Below, one piece after another: positions 1 through 7,828 of a stretch of DNA of 64,000 nt. Made by a program: the position numbers and the translations under genes. The notes beneath the pieces were generated by a model that had not been told where the DNA came from, searched no databases, and worked only from the letters and a program-made list of their open reading frames with translations. Positions within the stretch are counted from its first letter, which is position 1. Each line of letters begins with the position of its first letter. Origin of the DNA: Paenibacillus phytohabitans (GTDB taxonomy: Bacteria > Bacillota > Bacilli > Paenibacillales > Paenibacillaceae); NCBI RefSeq assembly GCF_013141775.1, contig NZ_WHOB01000079.1, positions 1-64,000 of the forward strand, read 5' to 3'.

Positions 1-173
1 TCCGGCTTGGACTCGGCGGCTGCCGTAGCCGGACTGCCGGAATTGCCCGGCGCATCCGCACCTCCTGCTGCTGTGGCATTATTGCTGCTGTTGTTCGATG
101 AGCAGGCTGCCAGGGATGATGCAAGAAGCATAGTCAATGCGGCCAGCGAGATCGTTTTGCTGAATTTTCTCAT
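1..173 (-). CDS. Lipoprotein, N-terminal part only (probable solute-binding protein)
   Basis: The gene runs off the left edge, so only the first 57 or so residues are visible. It starts at an ATG preceded by AGGAGGG at good spacing. The N-terminus has basic residues, a hydrophobic stretch and a lipobox (LAAC), followed by a Ser/Asn/Ala/Gly-rich linker. This layout is typical of lipid-anchored substrate-binding proteins of ABC transporters, but no binding-domain sequence is present, so the function is an inference. Export and membrane anchoring are well supported. Confidence 0.75.
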   Translation of the reverse strand, partial: MRKFSKTISLAALTMLLASSLAACSSNNSSNNATAAGGADAPGNSGSPATAAAESKP

Positions 174-486
174 GTGTGAGACCCTCCTGAATGTAATAGT
201 TTGCTGGGAGCTTATTCAGCCAGCGATGAACCCATCCGGCTGCCTCTTTAATCTAAAGCGGAGAGAACGCTTTCAGTAGCAGGCAATCCTTTAATTTCTG
301 GTGTTATTCTATAAACTTGCCGGCTAATATACAGATATTGGTCCGATATCCAAACTCCACATACCAAAAAGCCCGCAAAACAGAGCAACGGCTCTGCCAG
401 CGAACTCTCCTTCATGGTATTACTATCAATCTGCGAAGAATATACAACCAGCTAAGGTAGTATATAGAAATAACTATTTTGTACCA
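174..486. other. Divergent intergenic region
   Basis: About 310 bases separate the leftward lipoprotein gene from the rightward acyltransferase. Promoters for both must lie here. I see A+T-rich stretches but no convincing -35/-10 pair, small gene or hairpin. Confidence 0.4.
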
Positions 487-555
487 TTGTCCCTGCCACT
501 TATATCCGATATCGTAGGCTATAACACACCTATGGAAGGGGGCAGATGTCACCCC

Positions 556-1674
556 ATGCAAGCATCACAGCCTTCATTATCCGCCGAAAATGGCAGTGCA
601 CCGAAGACCACGCGGTTGAAAGTTATCGATATGGTCCGCGGCATCACCATCCTGCTGGTCGTCGTTGGACATGCCGGCCTGACTCCAGCTGTACTGAACG
701 ATATGTTCAGAGATTTCCGTCTCCCGCTGTTCTTCATCGTCTCCGGTTACTTATTCAGCGCCTCCAGGTATTTTGACAATCTTAAGCTATTGCTGCGGAC
801 CAAGCTCCTGACTCTCGTCCTCCCCTACTTCACCGCCGGGCTGCTGACTTACTGCCTCTGGGCACTCCTGCGGATGCTCGCCAGCGACCATAGTCCGGGT
901 GTTGGCTGGGTCCAGCCGCTGGCCGCCCTCCTCTACGGTAACTATTCCGATGGACTGCTGCTGAACATCCCCATCTGGTTCCTGACCTGCCTGTTCGTCA
1001 CACAGATCGTCTTCTGCATCACCATGCGCTACATACACACGCGCTCCTGGCAGCTCCAGCTCGGGATCATGCTTGCCTTAAGCCTGACCGGCTACGGCCT
1101 GGGACGGGTTATCTTCCTGCCCTGGAACATCGATGTGGCCCTCGTCGCCCAGCTCTATGTGTTCATCGGCTATAAGCTGAAGCAGCATCAGGCACTGAGC
1201 AATATCCGTATTTTCAATCTAAATACGCTAATCCTGCTGTTCATCTTCCTGGCTGCCGCCTACTTCAACTCCTATGTCGATATGAACAACCGGGTGTACG
1301 GCAACCTGCTCCTCTTCTACCTCGCCGGTATCGCCGGAAGCCTGCTCGCCATCAAAGGCACCCAATTACTGTCCAAATCCAAATTATTCGCGGCCCTCCT
1401 GACCTACATCGGCCAAGAATCCCTGGTCATCCTGATCTTCCATTACGGCGTCTTCATCCTGCTGCTGAACTTCCTCGAACGTTATGTGCTACACACCTAT
1501 CTGGGCTGGTTCCCGACCACTATAATTGCAGTAGCCGGATCGCTCGCCTTGAACCTGGTGATTCAGAAGGTCCCGGTGCTTAGCTTGTTGATTAGCGGGA
1601 GGAGGGGGACGGGTTATAGAAAATCATCCTCTGGGAAAGATGGCAGAAGCACTATTACCCTAACGGGTGGATAG
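556..1674 (+). CDS. Membrane acyltransferase, acyltransferase-3 family
   Basis: A polytopic membrane protein of about 372 residues with roughly ten hydrophobic segments. Its N-terminus reads RLKVIDMVRGITILLVVVGH, the signature of acyltransferase family 3, where the Arg and His lie in the predicted active site. Family members move acetyl or other acyl groups onto extracellular sugars or envelope polymers; the substrate here is unknown. The frame stays open back to a TTG at 487 and an ATG at 532. I prefer the ATG at 556 because GGAAGGGGG lies 13 bases upstream, but the start is not certain. The gene stands alone and ends in a strong terminator. Confidence 0.8.
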   Translation: MQASQPSLSAENGSAPKTTRLKVIDMVRGITILLVVVGHAGLTPAVLNDMFRDFRLPLFFIVSGYLFSASRYFDNLKLLLRTKLLTLVLPYFTAGLLTYCLWALLRMLASDHSPGVGWVQPLAALLYGNYSDGLLLNIPIWFLTCLFVTQIVFCITMRYIHTRSWQLQLGIMLALSLTGYGLGRVIFLPWNIDVALVAQLYVFIGYKLKQHQALSNIRIFNLNTLILLFIFLAAAYFNSYVDMNNRVYGNLLLFYLAGIAGSLLAIKGTQLLSKSKLFAALLTYIGQESLVILIFHYGVFILLLNFLERYVLHTYLGWFPTTIIAVAGSLALNLVIQKVPVLSLLISGRRGTGYRKSSSGKDGRSTITLTGG

Positions 1675-1699
1675 ACGTACTGATTTTCCTATACAACGA

Positions 1700-1740
1700 A
1701 AAGAAGACCTTGGGTACTCTCACTCACCAAGGTCTTCTTT
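1700..1740. terminator. Bidirectional terminator after the acyltransferase
   Basis: A perfect 14-bp stem, AAAGAAGACCTTGG against CCAAGGTCTTCTTT, encloses a 13-base loop. A/T-rich sequence on both sides suits termination of the rightward acyltransferase and of leftward reading. Confidence 0.8.
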
Positions 1741-1778
1741 AGATTATTATAGTTATATATCTAATTAGAAAAGCTCTC

Positions 1779-2048
1779 TTACATCAGCTTCTTAATCTCA
1801 TCCAGTGGTAACTCAACGGCTTTGGACACAGCTTCAGGAGTAAATCCATGAAGCAGCAATTTACGGATAATCTCCGCTTGGGCTTCTTCTCTTGCTTTTT
1901 CTTTTCCTTCTTCTATTCCTTCAGCTTTTCCTTCTTCGTATCCCCAACGTTTCCAGTGTGGCATCAACTCCATTATTGCTTCACCTTCCTCCGGGTATTG
2001 TTTCATTAATTCTCTTAGAATCTCTTCATCAGAAACCGGCTTTCACTG
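1779..2048 (-). pseudogene. C-terminal remnant of an Rpn/PD-(D/E)XK family transposase-like nuclease
   Basis: The readable frame holds about 90 residues. They include a segment with EEGKAEGIEEGKEKAREEAQ-type Glu/Gly/Lys repeats and an end with LLLHGFTPEAVSKAVELPLDEI. That tail is characteristic of Rpn-family recombination-promoting nucleases and the related PD-(D/E)XK family transposases. The nuclease domain, normally about 200 residues upstream, is absent: an in-frame TGA stops the frame at about 2049 and the DNA beyond looks non-coding. An internal ATG at 2006 could still give a 75-residue peptide, but I see no ribosome site. I read this as a decayed fragment. Confidence 0.65.
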
Positions 2049-2219
2049 TAATCTAGTATAGAATCCAGCCCAAGAAAAAACAAATCAATAAATTCCTAGA
2101 AGAACATCTCCAGCAGCTTCTTAAAAGCTTAATACTTAACGTCAATGAGCAGCGCAAAACGACGGAAACCATTCAGGTTCCCATCGCCATATGTGTAAGA
2201 TTTCATTAGCAAAAAGCAA

Positions 2220-3320
2220 TCAAGCCCGCTCACGCACAACCTCCGGAAGAGCTGGCTCCCGCCGCGCCGACGTACTTGCCGACATCAGGCTGGAGAGCTG
2301 CTTATAATTCATGGCGAACAGCATACCCAGCGCCGCCTCCATCAGGATGATGAGGTCCCTGTTCGGGATCACGAGCGGAATGGCAATCACACCAATGACG
2401 ATGATCCCCCAAGGCAGGAGGTGTTCCAAATACTGCGCGATGAAGCGGTTAAGCCACAGCAGAATATACATGCCAACATAGGTGCAGATCAGCACCAGCC
2501 CCCACATGAGCACAATGTACAGACGCCCCAGACCCAGCCGGTCAAACGCGAGGATCAGGAACAGATGCGTAAACAGAAACAGCAGCGAATGCCTGCCGAC
2601 ATACAGCAGCGGACTTGCGGGAGCATAGCTTTTAATGCTTCGGAAGAGAGAGAACACCCCGAACAGCACAGTCATAGACAACAGCAGATAGGGCATGGAC
2701 ATATTATATTTCACATAATCCGCCTCACTCACGCCACCGTAACTTACAATCCCCAGCAGTGCGGCGGCAACTAAAGTAATGATGAGGTTCACCCGGTTAC
2801 TGGCCCGGTACGCAAAGACTCCCGCCAAGAATGCAAACAGCCAAGGAAAATACGTAAACCCGACCGTCTCTGTGAACACAACAGATTTAAGCGGAAAGTC
2901 CGGCAGCCGGTGCCCGATGAACGAATGTGCCGCAAACACAGCCAGCGACAGCAGCAGATACAGATAGAGCGGGGGCCTAAGATATTTTTCCAGCAAATAG
3001 ACAGTGAGGACGCCAAGCGCGATGATCTGGGGAACATCCATGATGCGAAAAGCCTGTACATCCGGTCTCCACATCAGATTGTAGGCGAACCCGATGACTG
3101 CGAACAGCACATAGAAGCCGAGCAGGGAACTGAAGCTGCGCCGCTTCACCTGCAACGTAGTAGTCACACCTGAGACCGCGAAGAACAGGACAGGGGCCAC
3201 ACCCGCAACAATCTGGAACACCCGTTCATTGCCGTGGAAGTACAGCGGAATATGCGCAATAATCATCAAAATACAGCTAATCCCCTTAATCGCATCCAAG
3301 GAATAATCATATGGCTTCAT
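2220..3320 (-). CDS. Polytopic membrane acyltransferase-like protein (TraX/acyltransferase-3 type)
   Basis: About 366 residues with ten or more membrane segments. The N-terminus YSLDAIKGISCILMIIAHIP matches the first-helix pattern of TraX and acyltransferase-3 proteins (acidic residue, Lys-Gly, then a His at the end of the helix). Function is inferred only as transfer of an acyl group to an envelope molecule. I chose the ATG at 3320, preceded by GGAGAGG and AGGTGAGGGG. Upstream ATGs at 3344 and 3464 are also in frame, but the extra residues are not hydrophobic. The C-terminal 20 residues are polar. Despite the family resemblance it is clearly different from the acyltransferase at 556-1674. 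Confidence 0.75.
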   Translation of the reverse strand: MKPYDYSLDAIKGISCILMIIAHIPLYFHGNERVFQIVAGVAPVLFFAVSGVTTTLQVKRRSFSSLLGFYVLFAVIGFAYNLMWRPDVQAFRIMDVPQIIALGVLTVYLLEKYLRPPLYLYLLLSLAVFAAHSFIGHRLPDFPLKSVVFTETVGFTYFPWLFAFLAGVFAYRASNRVNLIITLVAAALLGIVSYGGVSEADYVKYNMSMPYLLLSMTVLFGVFSLFRSIKSYAPASPLLYVGRHSLLFLFTHLFLILAFDRLGLGRLYIVLMWGLVLICTYVGMYILLWLNRFIAQYLEHLLPWGIIVIGVIAIPLVIPNRDLIILMEAALGMLFAMNYKQLSSLMSASTSARREPALPEVVRERA

Positions 3321-3462
3321 CCCCTCACCTGCCTCTCCGTTCATATGTAATTCAACTAGAGTATAGAGTGAAATCCAAGATCCGCCATCCCTCCAAAGTG
3401 TAGCCTTCCATAACAATTTTGCATAAATGTGTAAGTTATAAGAAACGTAGTGCATCCGAAGC

Positions 3463-3489
3463 AAAAAAAATAGAGACCCCTCAGGTCTC
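3463..3489 (-). terminator. Terminator of the 50-residue gene
   Basis: Stem GAGACC/GGTCTC with a 5-base loop, followed on the minus strand by eight T. It begins one base after the stop codon of the small gene. The same hairpin recurs at 7474-7498 and 9373-9399. Confidence 0.75.
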
Positions 3490-3490
3490 G

Positions 3491-3643
3491 TTAGGTCTCT
3501 GTCGTCTCTATATCCCTTTTGCGAAGCAGCTGCCTCCGCTGTGTACCCCGTTTAATCCACATCCGATTCGCATCATCGCGGTAGAACCGGATCTGTATCC
3601 ATCGCAAAGGTGTCCATATTTCCCTAAAATGATAATTAGGCAT
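3491..3643 (-). CDS. Small basic protein, 50 residues, intact member of a local repeat family
   Basis: This short frame starts MPNYHFREIWTPLRWIQIRF and ends KRDIETTET. The start ATG has GGGAGAG upstream at about 8 bases, a TATAAT-like sequence lies further upstream, and a hairpin with a T-run follows the stop directly, so it has a full set of gene signals. It is rich in Arg, Trp and Tyr and has no signal peptide or cysteine. I do not recognise the family. Two further copies, both damaged, lie at 7521-7562 and 9389-9532. In the latter, codons 8-50 are preserved with mostly conservative changes (such as N to D and M to L), which argues that the family was under selection as protein. Confidence 0.6.
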   Translation of the reverse strand: MPNYHFREIWTPLRWIQIRFYRDDANRMWIKRGTQRRQLLRKRDIETTET

Positions 3644-3773
3644 GGTCCATCTCTCCCAGACTATAAATAGATTTGCTTCTAATTATAGACCGGGATACCT
3701 AGTTTGTTTGTCGGTTTGTGGGTGCAGAGGGTAGAAAATTATAAGTAGTTTTATCGGAATTGATATCCGTTGC

Positions 3774-5558
3774 TCAAGATAGCAAAGCTGATGTCTCCCG
3801 CTTCAGCCACAGCCGGTGCTCCTCATCCAGCAGCGGAGCCAGCTTCGCATACACTTTGGCATGATAACCGTTGAGCCAATTGAGCTCCTCCGAGTTTAGC
3901 ATGGAAGGCACAATCGCCCGGTAATCGATCGGCAAGTAACACAGGTCTTCGAATTGCAGGAACCTGCCGAACTCGGTGGTCACCCCCTCCGTAATAAGCA
4001 GCGTGTTCTCCGTACGGATACCATGACGGCCTTCCTTATAGACTCCCGGCTCTACCGTGATAATCATCCCAGGCTCCAGGGTAACATCATTCGGCTTGAA
4101 GCTGAACCGCTGCGGCTCTTCATGCACATTGGAGAAATAGCCCACACCATGTCCAGTCCCGCACTTGTAATCCAGGCCGTTGTCCCACATCGGCTTACGG
4201 GCGAGGATGTCGAGTGTAGAGCCTGTAGAGCCATACAGGAATTTGGCCGTAGACAAGGCAATGACAGATTTCAACACCAGGGTGAAATCTATTTTCTCTT
4301 CCTCCGTTAGCGGCCCAAGTGCCAGCGTACGGGTGATATCGGTTGTCCCATTCAGGAAATGGGAACCTGAGTCGAGCAGATAGAAGCCTCTGGCTTCCAG
4401 CTGGACCGGATGATCGGCGGATGGGGAATAGTGCATCATCGCAGCATTCTCACCGTAGGCAGAGATGCTGGAGAAGCTTAGCTCGGCAAATAACGGCTGC
4501 TGCCGGCGCAGCTCCAGCCCTTTCTGGTCTGCTTCGAGTTCTGTCACCGGACGGACGGGGACGGTATCCTGCAGCCATTTGAACAGCCCTACAAGAGCTA
4601 CACTGTCCTTCAAGTAGACATCGCGGATGTTAGTGATTTCTACATCGTTCTTGATGGACTTGAGCGCCACGACAAGACCCGGAGCCTCAATGATGCGGGC
4701 CGATGCCGAAATGGCAGCCGCGAGACTGTACCCGGTTTTGGCCGGATCATACAGAACCGAAGCAGATTCGGGCAGCGTCTCCAGGAAAGGACCGATGTCT
4801 TCGTATGCTCTGATCTCCACTCCGTCCTTGCCCAGCATCGTCTTATCTTCGGGAGTAACCTTATGTTCCCCGGCAAACAATAATGCATTATGTACACCTA
4901 CAACGGCAAAAGCAGTCACATACGGATTAAACGGAATATCCCGTCCCCGGATGTTAAACAGCCAGCACAGATCATCGAGGGCGGACAGCACATAATAATC
5001 AGCGCCGGTACGCTTCATAGCCTCTCTTATCTGCTCCAGCTTCGCCCCCCGGCTGAGTCCTGCATAACATTCATCATGCAGCATTAACGGCTCGGCCGGT
5101 ATTCCCGGTCTGTCCCCCCAGATCGTACCTACCGGATCGAGGTCCGTTACCGCCTGAATACCCTTCTCAGCCAGCTTAGCCTGTAAGCTCTTCATGGCGG
5201 ACACAGACAAGGTTCTGCCGTCTACGGCAAAGCTGGCGCCTTGCGGCAATTGCTCTGCCAGCCATTCGTCCCATTGCGGAACACCAGGCTCTGCCATGCG
5301 GAACAGGCGGATCCCCGATCCCTCCAGCTCCCGCTGTGCCTGAATGTAGTATCTTCCATCTGTCCACAAGCCTGCGTCATCTGCCGTGATCACAGCAGTT
5401 CCGGCTGAACCGGTGAAGCCGGTAATCCAGCGGCGGCTTTTCCAGTGTTCTCCCTCATATTCACTTAAATGAGCATCTCCGCTTAATATAGCGCTGGCCC
5501 CAATCCCGCCCTCAGACATCCATTCTCTTAATTGTTGTACCTTCTCAGCAGGCTTCAC
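3774..5558 (-). CDS. pepP: Xaa-Pro aminopeptidase, M24 family, long form
   Basis: A 594-residue cytoplasmic metallopeptidase of the three-domain aminopeptidase P type. Two creatinase-like N-terminal domains (about 1-300, including the stretch with TGSAGTAVIT and LWTDGRYYIQA) precede the pita-bread M24 domain. The M24 metal ligands are visible: LLDSGSHFLNGTTDITRT (two Asp), GTGHGVGYFSNVHE (His), TVEPGVY and GIRTENTLLI (two Glu). It removes an N-terminal residue before proline. Two GTG codons compete for the start. The one at 5558 has AAGGAG eight bases upstream, whereas the one at 5564 is only two bases from it, so I take 5558. It lies just downstream of a peptide-signalling module and could act on short peptides, but that link is only positional. 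Confidence 0.93.
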   Translation of the reverse strand: MKPAEKVQQLREWMSEGGIGASAILSGDAHLSEYEGEHWKSRRWITGFTGSAGTAVITADDAGLWTDGRYYIQAQRELEGSGIRLFRMAEPGVPQWDEWLAEQLPQGASFAVDGRTLSVSAMKSLQAKLAEKGIQAVTDLDPVGTIWGDRPGIPAEPLMLHDECYAGLSRGAKLEQIREAMKRTGADYYVLSALDDLCWLFNIRGRDIPFNPYVTAFAVVGVHNALLFAGEHKVTPEDKTMLGKDGVEIRAYEDIGPFLETLPESASVLYDPAKTGYSLAAAISASARIIEAPGLVVALKSIKNDVEITNIRDVYLKDSVALVGLFKWLQDTVPVRPVTELEADQKGLELRRQQPLFAELSFSSISAYGENAAMMHYSPSADHPVQLEARGFYLLDSGSHFLNGTTDITRTLALGPLTEEEKIDFTLVLKSVIALSTAKFLYGSTGSTLDILARKPMWDNGLDYKCGTGHGVGYFSNVHEEPQRFSFKPNDVTLEPGMIITVEPGVYKEGRHGIRTENTLLITEGVTTEFGRFLQFEDLCYLPIDYRAIVPSMLNSEELNWLNGYHAKVYAKLAPLLDEEHRLWLKRETSALLS

Positions 5559-5682
5559 AACCACAGCTCCTTCTCTATATTCTACTAAATATCATACACC
5601 TGCATTTCGAGAAACGAAAGGAGATCGGCAACTGACTCAGCTGTCATGAGCATCTGATTCCTTTCAGCATCTGCATAAACAG

Positions 5683-5714
5683 AGCAACGTTCCCGGTATA
5701 CCGGGAACGTTGCT
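5683..5714. terminator. Perfect 32-bp palindrome after the pheromone gene
   Basis: The half-site AGCAACGTTCCCGGTA is followed directly by its exact reverse complement. It lies between the pro-peptide stop (5752) and the aminopeptidase start. The T-run is weak, so it could be a terminator or a protein-binding site. A diverged copy with one arm mismatch is at 7678-7705, in the same place relative to the second receptor. Confidence 0.6.
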
Positions 5715-5751
5715 TGGTTTGCGGAATTAGATTATTGCTGCCCGGTAAGCA

Positions 5752-5895
5752 TCAACCGCCACCATAACCGTGATTCATAATTTGAATAAGACTTTGAGTA
5801 CTGATGTTTGCTACAGGCTCAGCAGTACCAACAGTTATAATAATTGCAATAGCCAGACTACAGGAAGCAAGTAGCTTGAACAATTTTCTTTTCAT
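5752..5895 (-). CDS. Secreted pheromone pro-peptide, AloP-like, 47 residues
   Basis: The gene overlaps the last 38 bases of the receptor gene in another frame. Its ATG is preceded by GGGAGGTG at about 9 bases. The product has a basic start (MKRKLFK), a hydrophobic core (LAIAIIITVG), a possible signal-peptidase site after VGTA, and a short polar tail ending SLIQIMNHGYGGG. This is the layout of RRNPP pro-peptides (Phr, NprX, AloP), which are exported, trimmed to their C-terminal residues and re-imported to bind the adjacent receptor. I recall a Paenibacillus polymyxa AloP maturing to SHGRGG; the HGYGGG end here fits that pattern. The exact mature length is inferred. Confidence 0.85.
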   Translation of the reverse strand: MKRKLFKLLASCSLAIAIIITVGTAEPVANISTQSLIQIMNHGYGGG

Positions 5896-7255
5896 GTGAA
5901 TCCTGCACCTCCCTAATTAGAAGTTTGTATTGCTCTTTCTCTTCTTCATCTGCCAGATGCCGATGCTGCTCGAACAGATCAACACATTTGATGATATTGC
6001 TCTCATTATTGATTCTAGCAGATGATTCCAAACTTTGCAGGATGAATCTAATACCTTCTTTACGCTCATTATGTAAACAATATGATGCCATTTCAGCAAG
6101 GAATTGAGTGTGTTGTTCCAACATAACCTGCCTATTATAATCGCCAAATTCTGTAGTATACGTCCGGTAAGGAATATAGGCAGCAAACCGCTCCAGAATA
6201 GAATCAACATTCCAGTCATAACGGTTAGCCGACAAGATAATATTGTATAACCCTATGAATATCTCATCTGGTCGGTGGGAGATATATTCGACATATGCTG
6301 AGAGTACTTCGAATTGTCCTCCCAGCACCCGATAGAGCAGTCTGTTCGCGGTACCCCACTCATGGAACTGAGCCATAGTCCGCTTCACTTCTTCATTGTC
6401 CTCCTGTATCCAGCTCCCATCCATATAGAGGGACACCCAATCTAATGCCGAATTGAAATCTCCTAATTCCTTACACACAGCTGAACGGATAAGCTGCGCG
6501 TACAGGATATAGAAGTACAGAGGTTTCTCAGTTTTTTTCTCGTTACTCTCACTACGGTTCGACTGCTGCTGGAGATTATAACGAAGAGTTGCTAATTGCA
6601 GCATCTTCTTCGCCAGTTCATCCACCTTATGCCACCGATTCATTGAACCGTAGACATGACCCAAATGATTCAACCCATCCAATTGATCCGCTTCATCCAG
6701 CCGGTCCAGGTAACATTCGAAGAGGAGTGCCGCCTGCATATTCCGGGTCTGGTCATCACCAAGGGCGATTCGGAATAGACGGTATTGGCATACCGCGAGT
6801 CTCTCGGAGAACTGATATTTCTCACTGGCACTCACATTCTTATACAACAATTCGGCAGCTTCCCACAGCCCCTCCTGAAACAGTCCTTCAGCCACCTCGA
6901 ACAGCATGGGAGCATAGGTCAGATTCTCAAGCAGATTCTGAACTACCTGTTCAACACAATCCAGGCGGCCTAGCGCAGCCGAACGCACAAGAAAAGGCCG
7001 CAGACGCCGCCAAGTCGGTGACGAATAATAGAAGCATTCATCTACGTATAAGCTGTAGAAATGATCCTCCGGCAGCTCCATCGCCTTAGTGATTCGCACC
7101 AGATGGTCCATAGCAATCGGCTGCTGACCACTAAGTATCCGGCTGAGCGTTCCTGAATTAATTCCGGATTGTCCAGAGAATTGATTAATAGACATTCCCT
7201 TCTGCGACAAATACATCGCTAGTGCATCACGAATCATAGCTGTAGTAGGGACCAT
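5858..7255 (-). CDS. Peptide-sensing transcription regulator, XRE helix-turn-helix plus TPR-like repeats (AloR-like, RRNPP)
   Basis: A 465-residue cytoplasmic protein. Residues 5-65 form an XRE-type helix-turn-helix (SINQFSGQSGINSGTLSRIL, then a basic/hydrophobic helix). The rest is all-helical with TPR-like spacing, such as AEGLFQEGLWEAAELLYKN and LGHVYGSMNRWHKVDELAKK. The fold order and length match RRNPP receptors (PlcR, NprR, AimR), and the wording of the N-terminus resembles Paenibacillus AloR as I know it. The ATG at 7255 has AGGTGG seven bases upstream. The stop overlaps the pro-peptide gene, the usual receptor-peptide arrangement. It probably binds DNA until, or only when, the peptide is bound; the direction of control cannot be read here. 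Confidence 0.88.
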   Translation of the reverse strand: MVPTTAMIRDALAMYLSQKGMSINQFSGQSGINSGTLSRILSGQQPIAMDHLVRITKAMELPEDHFYSLYVDECFYYSSPTWRRLRPFLVRSAALGRLDCVEQVVQNLLENLTYAPMLFEVAEGLFQEGLWEAAELLYKNVSASEKYQFSERLAVCQYRLFRIALGDDQTRNMQAALLFECYLDRLDEADQLDGLNHLGHVYGSMNRWHKVDELAKKMLQLATLRYNLQQQSNRSESNEKKTEKPLYFYILYAQLIRSAVCKELGDFNSALDWVSLYMDGSWIQEDNEEVKRTMAQFHEWGTANRLLYRVLGGQFEVLSAYVEYISHRPDEIFIGLYNIILSANRYDWNVDSILERFAAYIPYRTYTTEFGDYNRQVMLEQHTQFLAEMASYCLHNERKEGIRFILQSLESSARINNESNIIKCVDLFEQHRHLADEEEKEQYKLLIREVQDSHEKKIVQATCFL

Positions 7256-7307
7256 GCAGACACCACCTAACTGGAATCCAAATATTATGGATTTATTTTA
7301 TAGTTGT

Positions 7308-7326
7308 AATAATATGTTATATTATT
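7308..7326. promoter_or_regulatory. Inverted repeat in the promoter of receptor 1
   Basis: Perfect 8-bp arms AATAATAT and ATATTATT with a 3-base centre, 53 bases upstream of the receptor start. The same site, with one arm slightly changed, precedes receptor 2 (9240-9258). A candidate operator for autoregulation; it could also simply be the A/T-rich -10 region. Confidence 0.5.
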
Positions 7327-7473
7327 CCAATGATCAATAGTGCAGAATAGTTCGGATTAGGAGAATCCGTGAACTGCGGGCAACCCACTTGCCATTCTCA
7401 CCGGATTTTATTGAAATTTGATTACGCTTCCCTGTTTTTATCAGCTTTGGACTTGATAGAATGGCATTATGGC

Positions 7474-7498
7474 AAAAAAAAGAGACCCTAGTGGTCTC
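7474..7498 (-). terminator. Copy of the GAGACC/GGTCTC terminator
   Basis: Stem GAGACC/GGTCTC with loop CTAGT and eight T on the minus strand. It is a copy of the terminator at 3463-3489 and separates the small-gene remnant from the receptor promoter. Confidence 0.65.
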
Positions 7499-7520
7499 GT
7501 AAGGTCTCTGTCGCTTCTAA

Positions 7521-7562
7521 TCACTGTTTACTCAAAAACGGACTAAAATGATAATTAGGCAT
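7521..7562 (-). pseudogene. Remnant of the 50-residue gene, copy 2
   Basis: The frame keeps the start and the first six residues (MPNYHF) and the same upstream sequence as the intact gene (compare 3644-3740 with 7563-7650). A deletion then joins it to a short tail and a TGA after 13 codons. The upstream promoter-like block and the downstream terminator are conserved, so the loss is internal. Confidence 0.6.
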
Positions 7563-7677
7563 GGTCCATCTCTCCCAGAGTATAAATAGATTTGCTTCTA
7601 AGTATAGAACGGGATACCTAGTTTGTTTGTCGGTTTGTGGGTGATGAAGGTAGAATATTATCTTCTGTATAAAAGAA

Positions 7678-7705
7678 CAACGCTCCCGATATTCCGGGAA
7701 CGTTG
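7678..7705. terminator. Diverged palindrome of module 2
   Basis: Arms CAACGCTCCCG and CGGGAACGTTG differ at one position and correspond to the perfect palindrome at 5683-5714. It marks the end of the second module. Confidence 0.5.
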
Positions 7706-7743
7706 CTTAGTGCGAGGATTAAATTATTGCTGCCCGGTAAGCA

Positions 7744-7828
7744 TCAAACATTACCTATACCGTGTCCGATAATTTGAACTAGAATCTAGTGCTGATGTTT
7801 TCTACGGGGTCAATAGTATTTACCGTAT
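7744..7828 (-). pseudogene. Decayed pheromone gene of receptor 2
   Basis: The sequence aligns with the last 26 codons of the intact pro-peptide gene (5752-5895). The ribosome site, start codon and signal peptide are missing, apparently by a deletion that also changed the receptor's last residues. A one-base deletion after the ACT of the IST codons shifts the frame. When the frame is restored the tail reads ILVQIIGHGIGNV then TGA, comparable to LIQIMNHGYGGG in copy 1. It cannot be expressed as a secreted peptide. Confidence 0.7.

Noticed and set aside
487..555. Upstream TTG start for the acyltransferase
   Set aside because: No ribosome site; the added residues are not conserved-looking. Kept as an alternative only.
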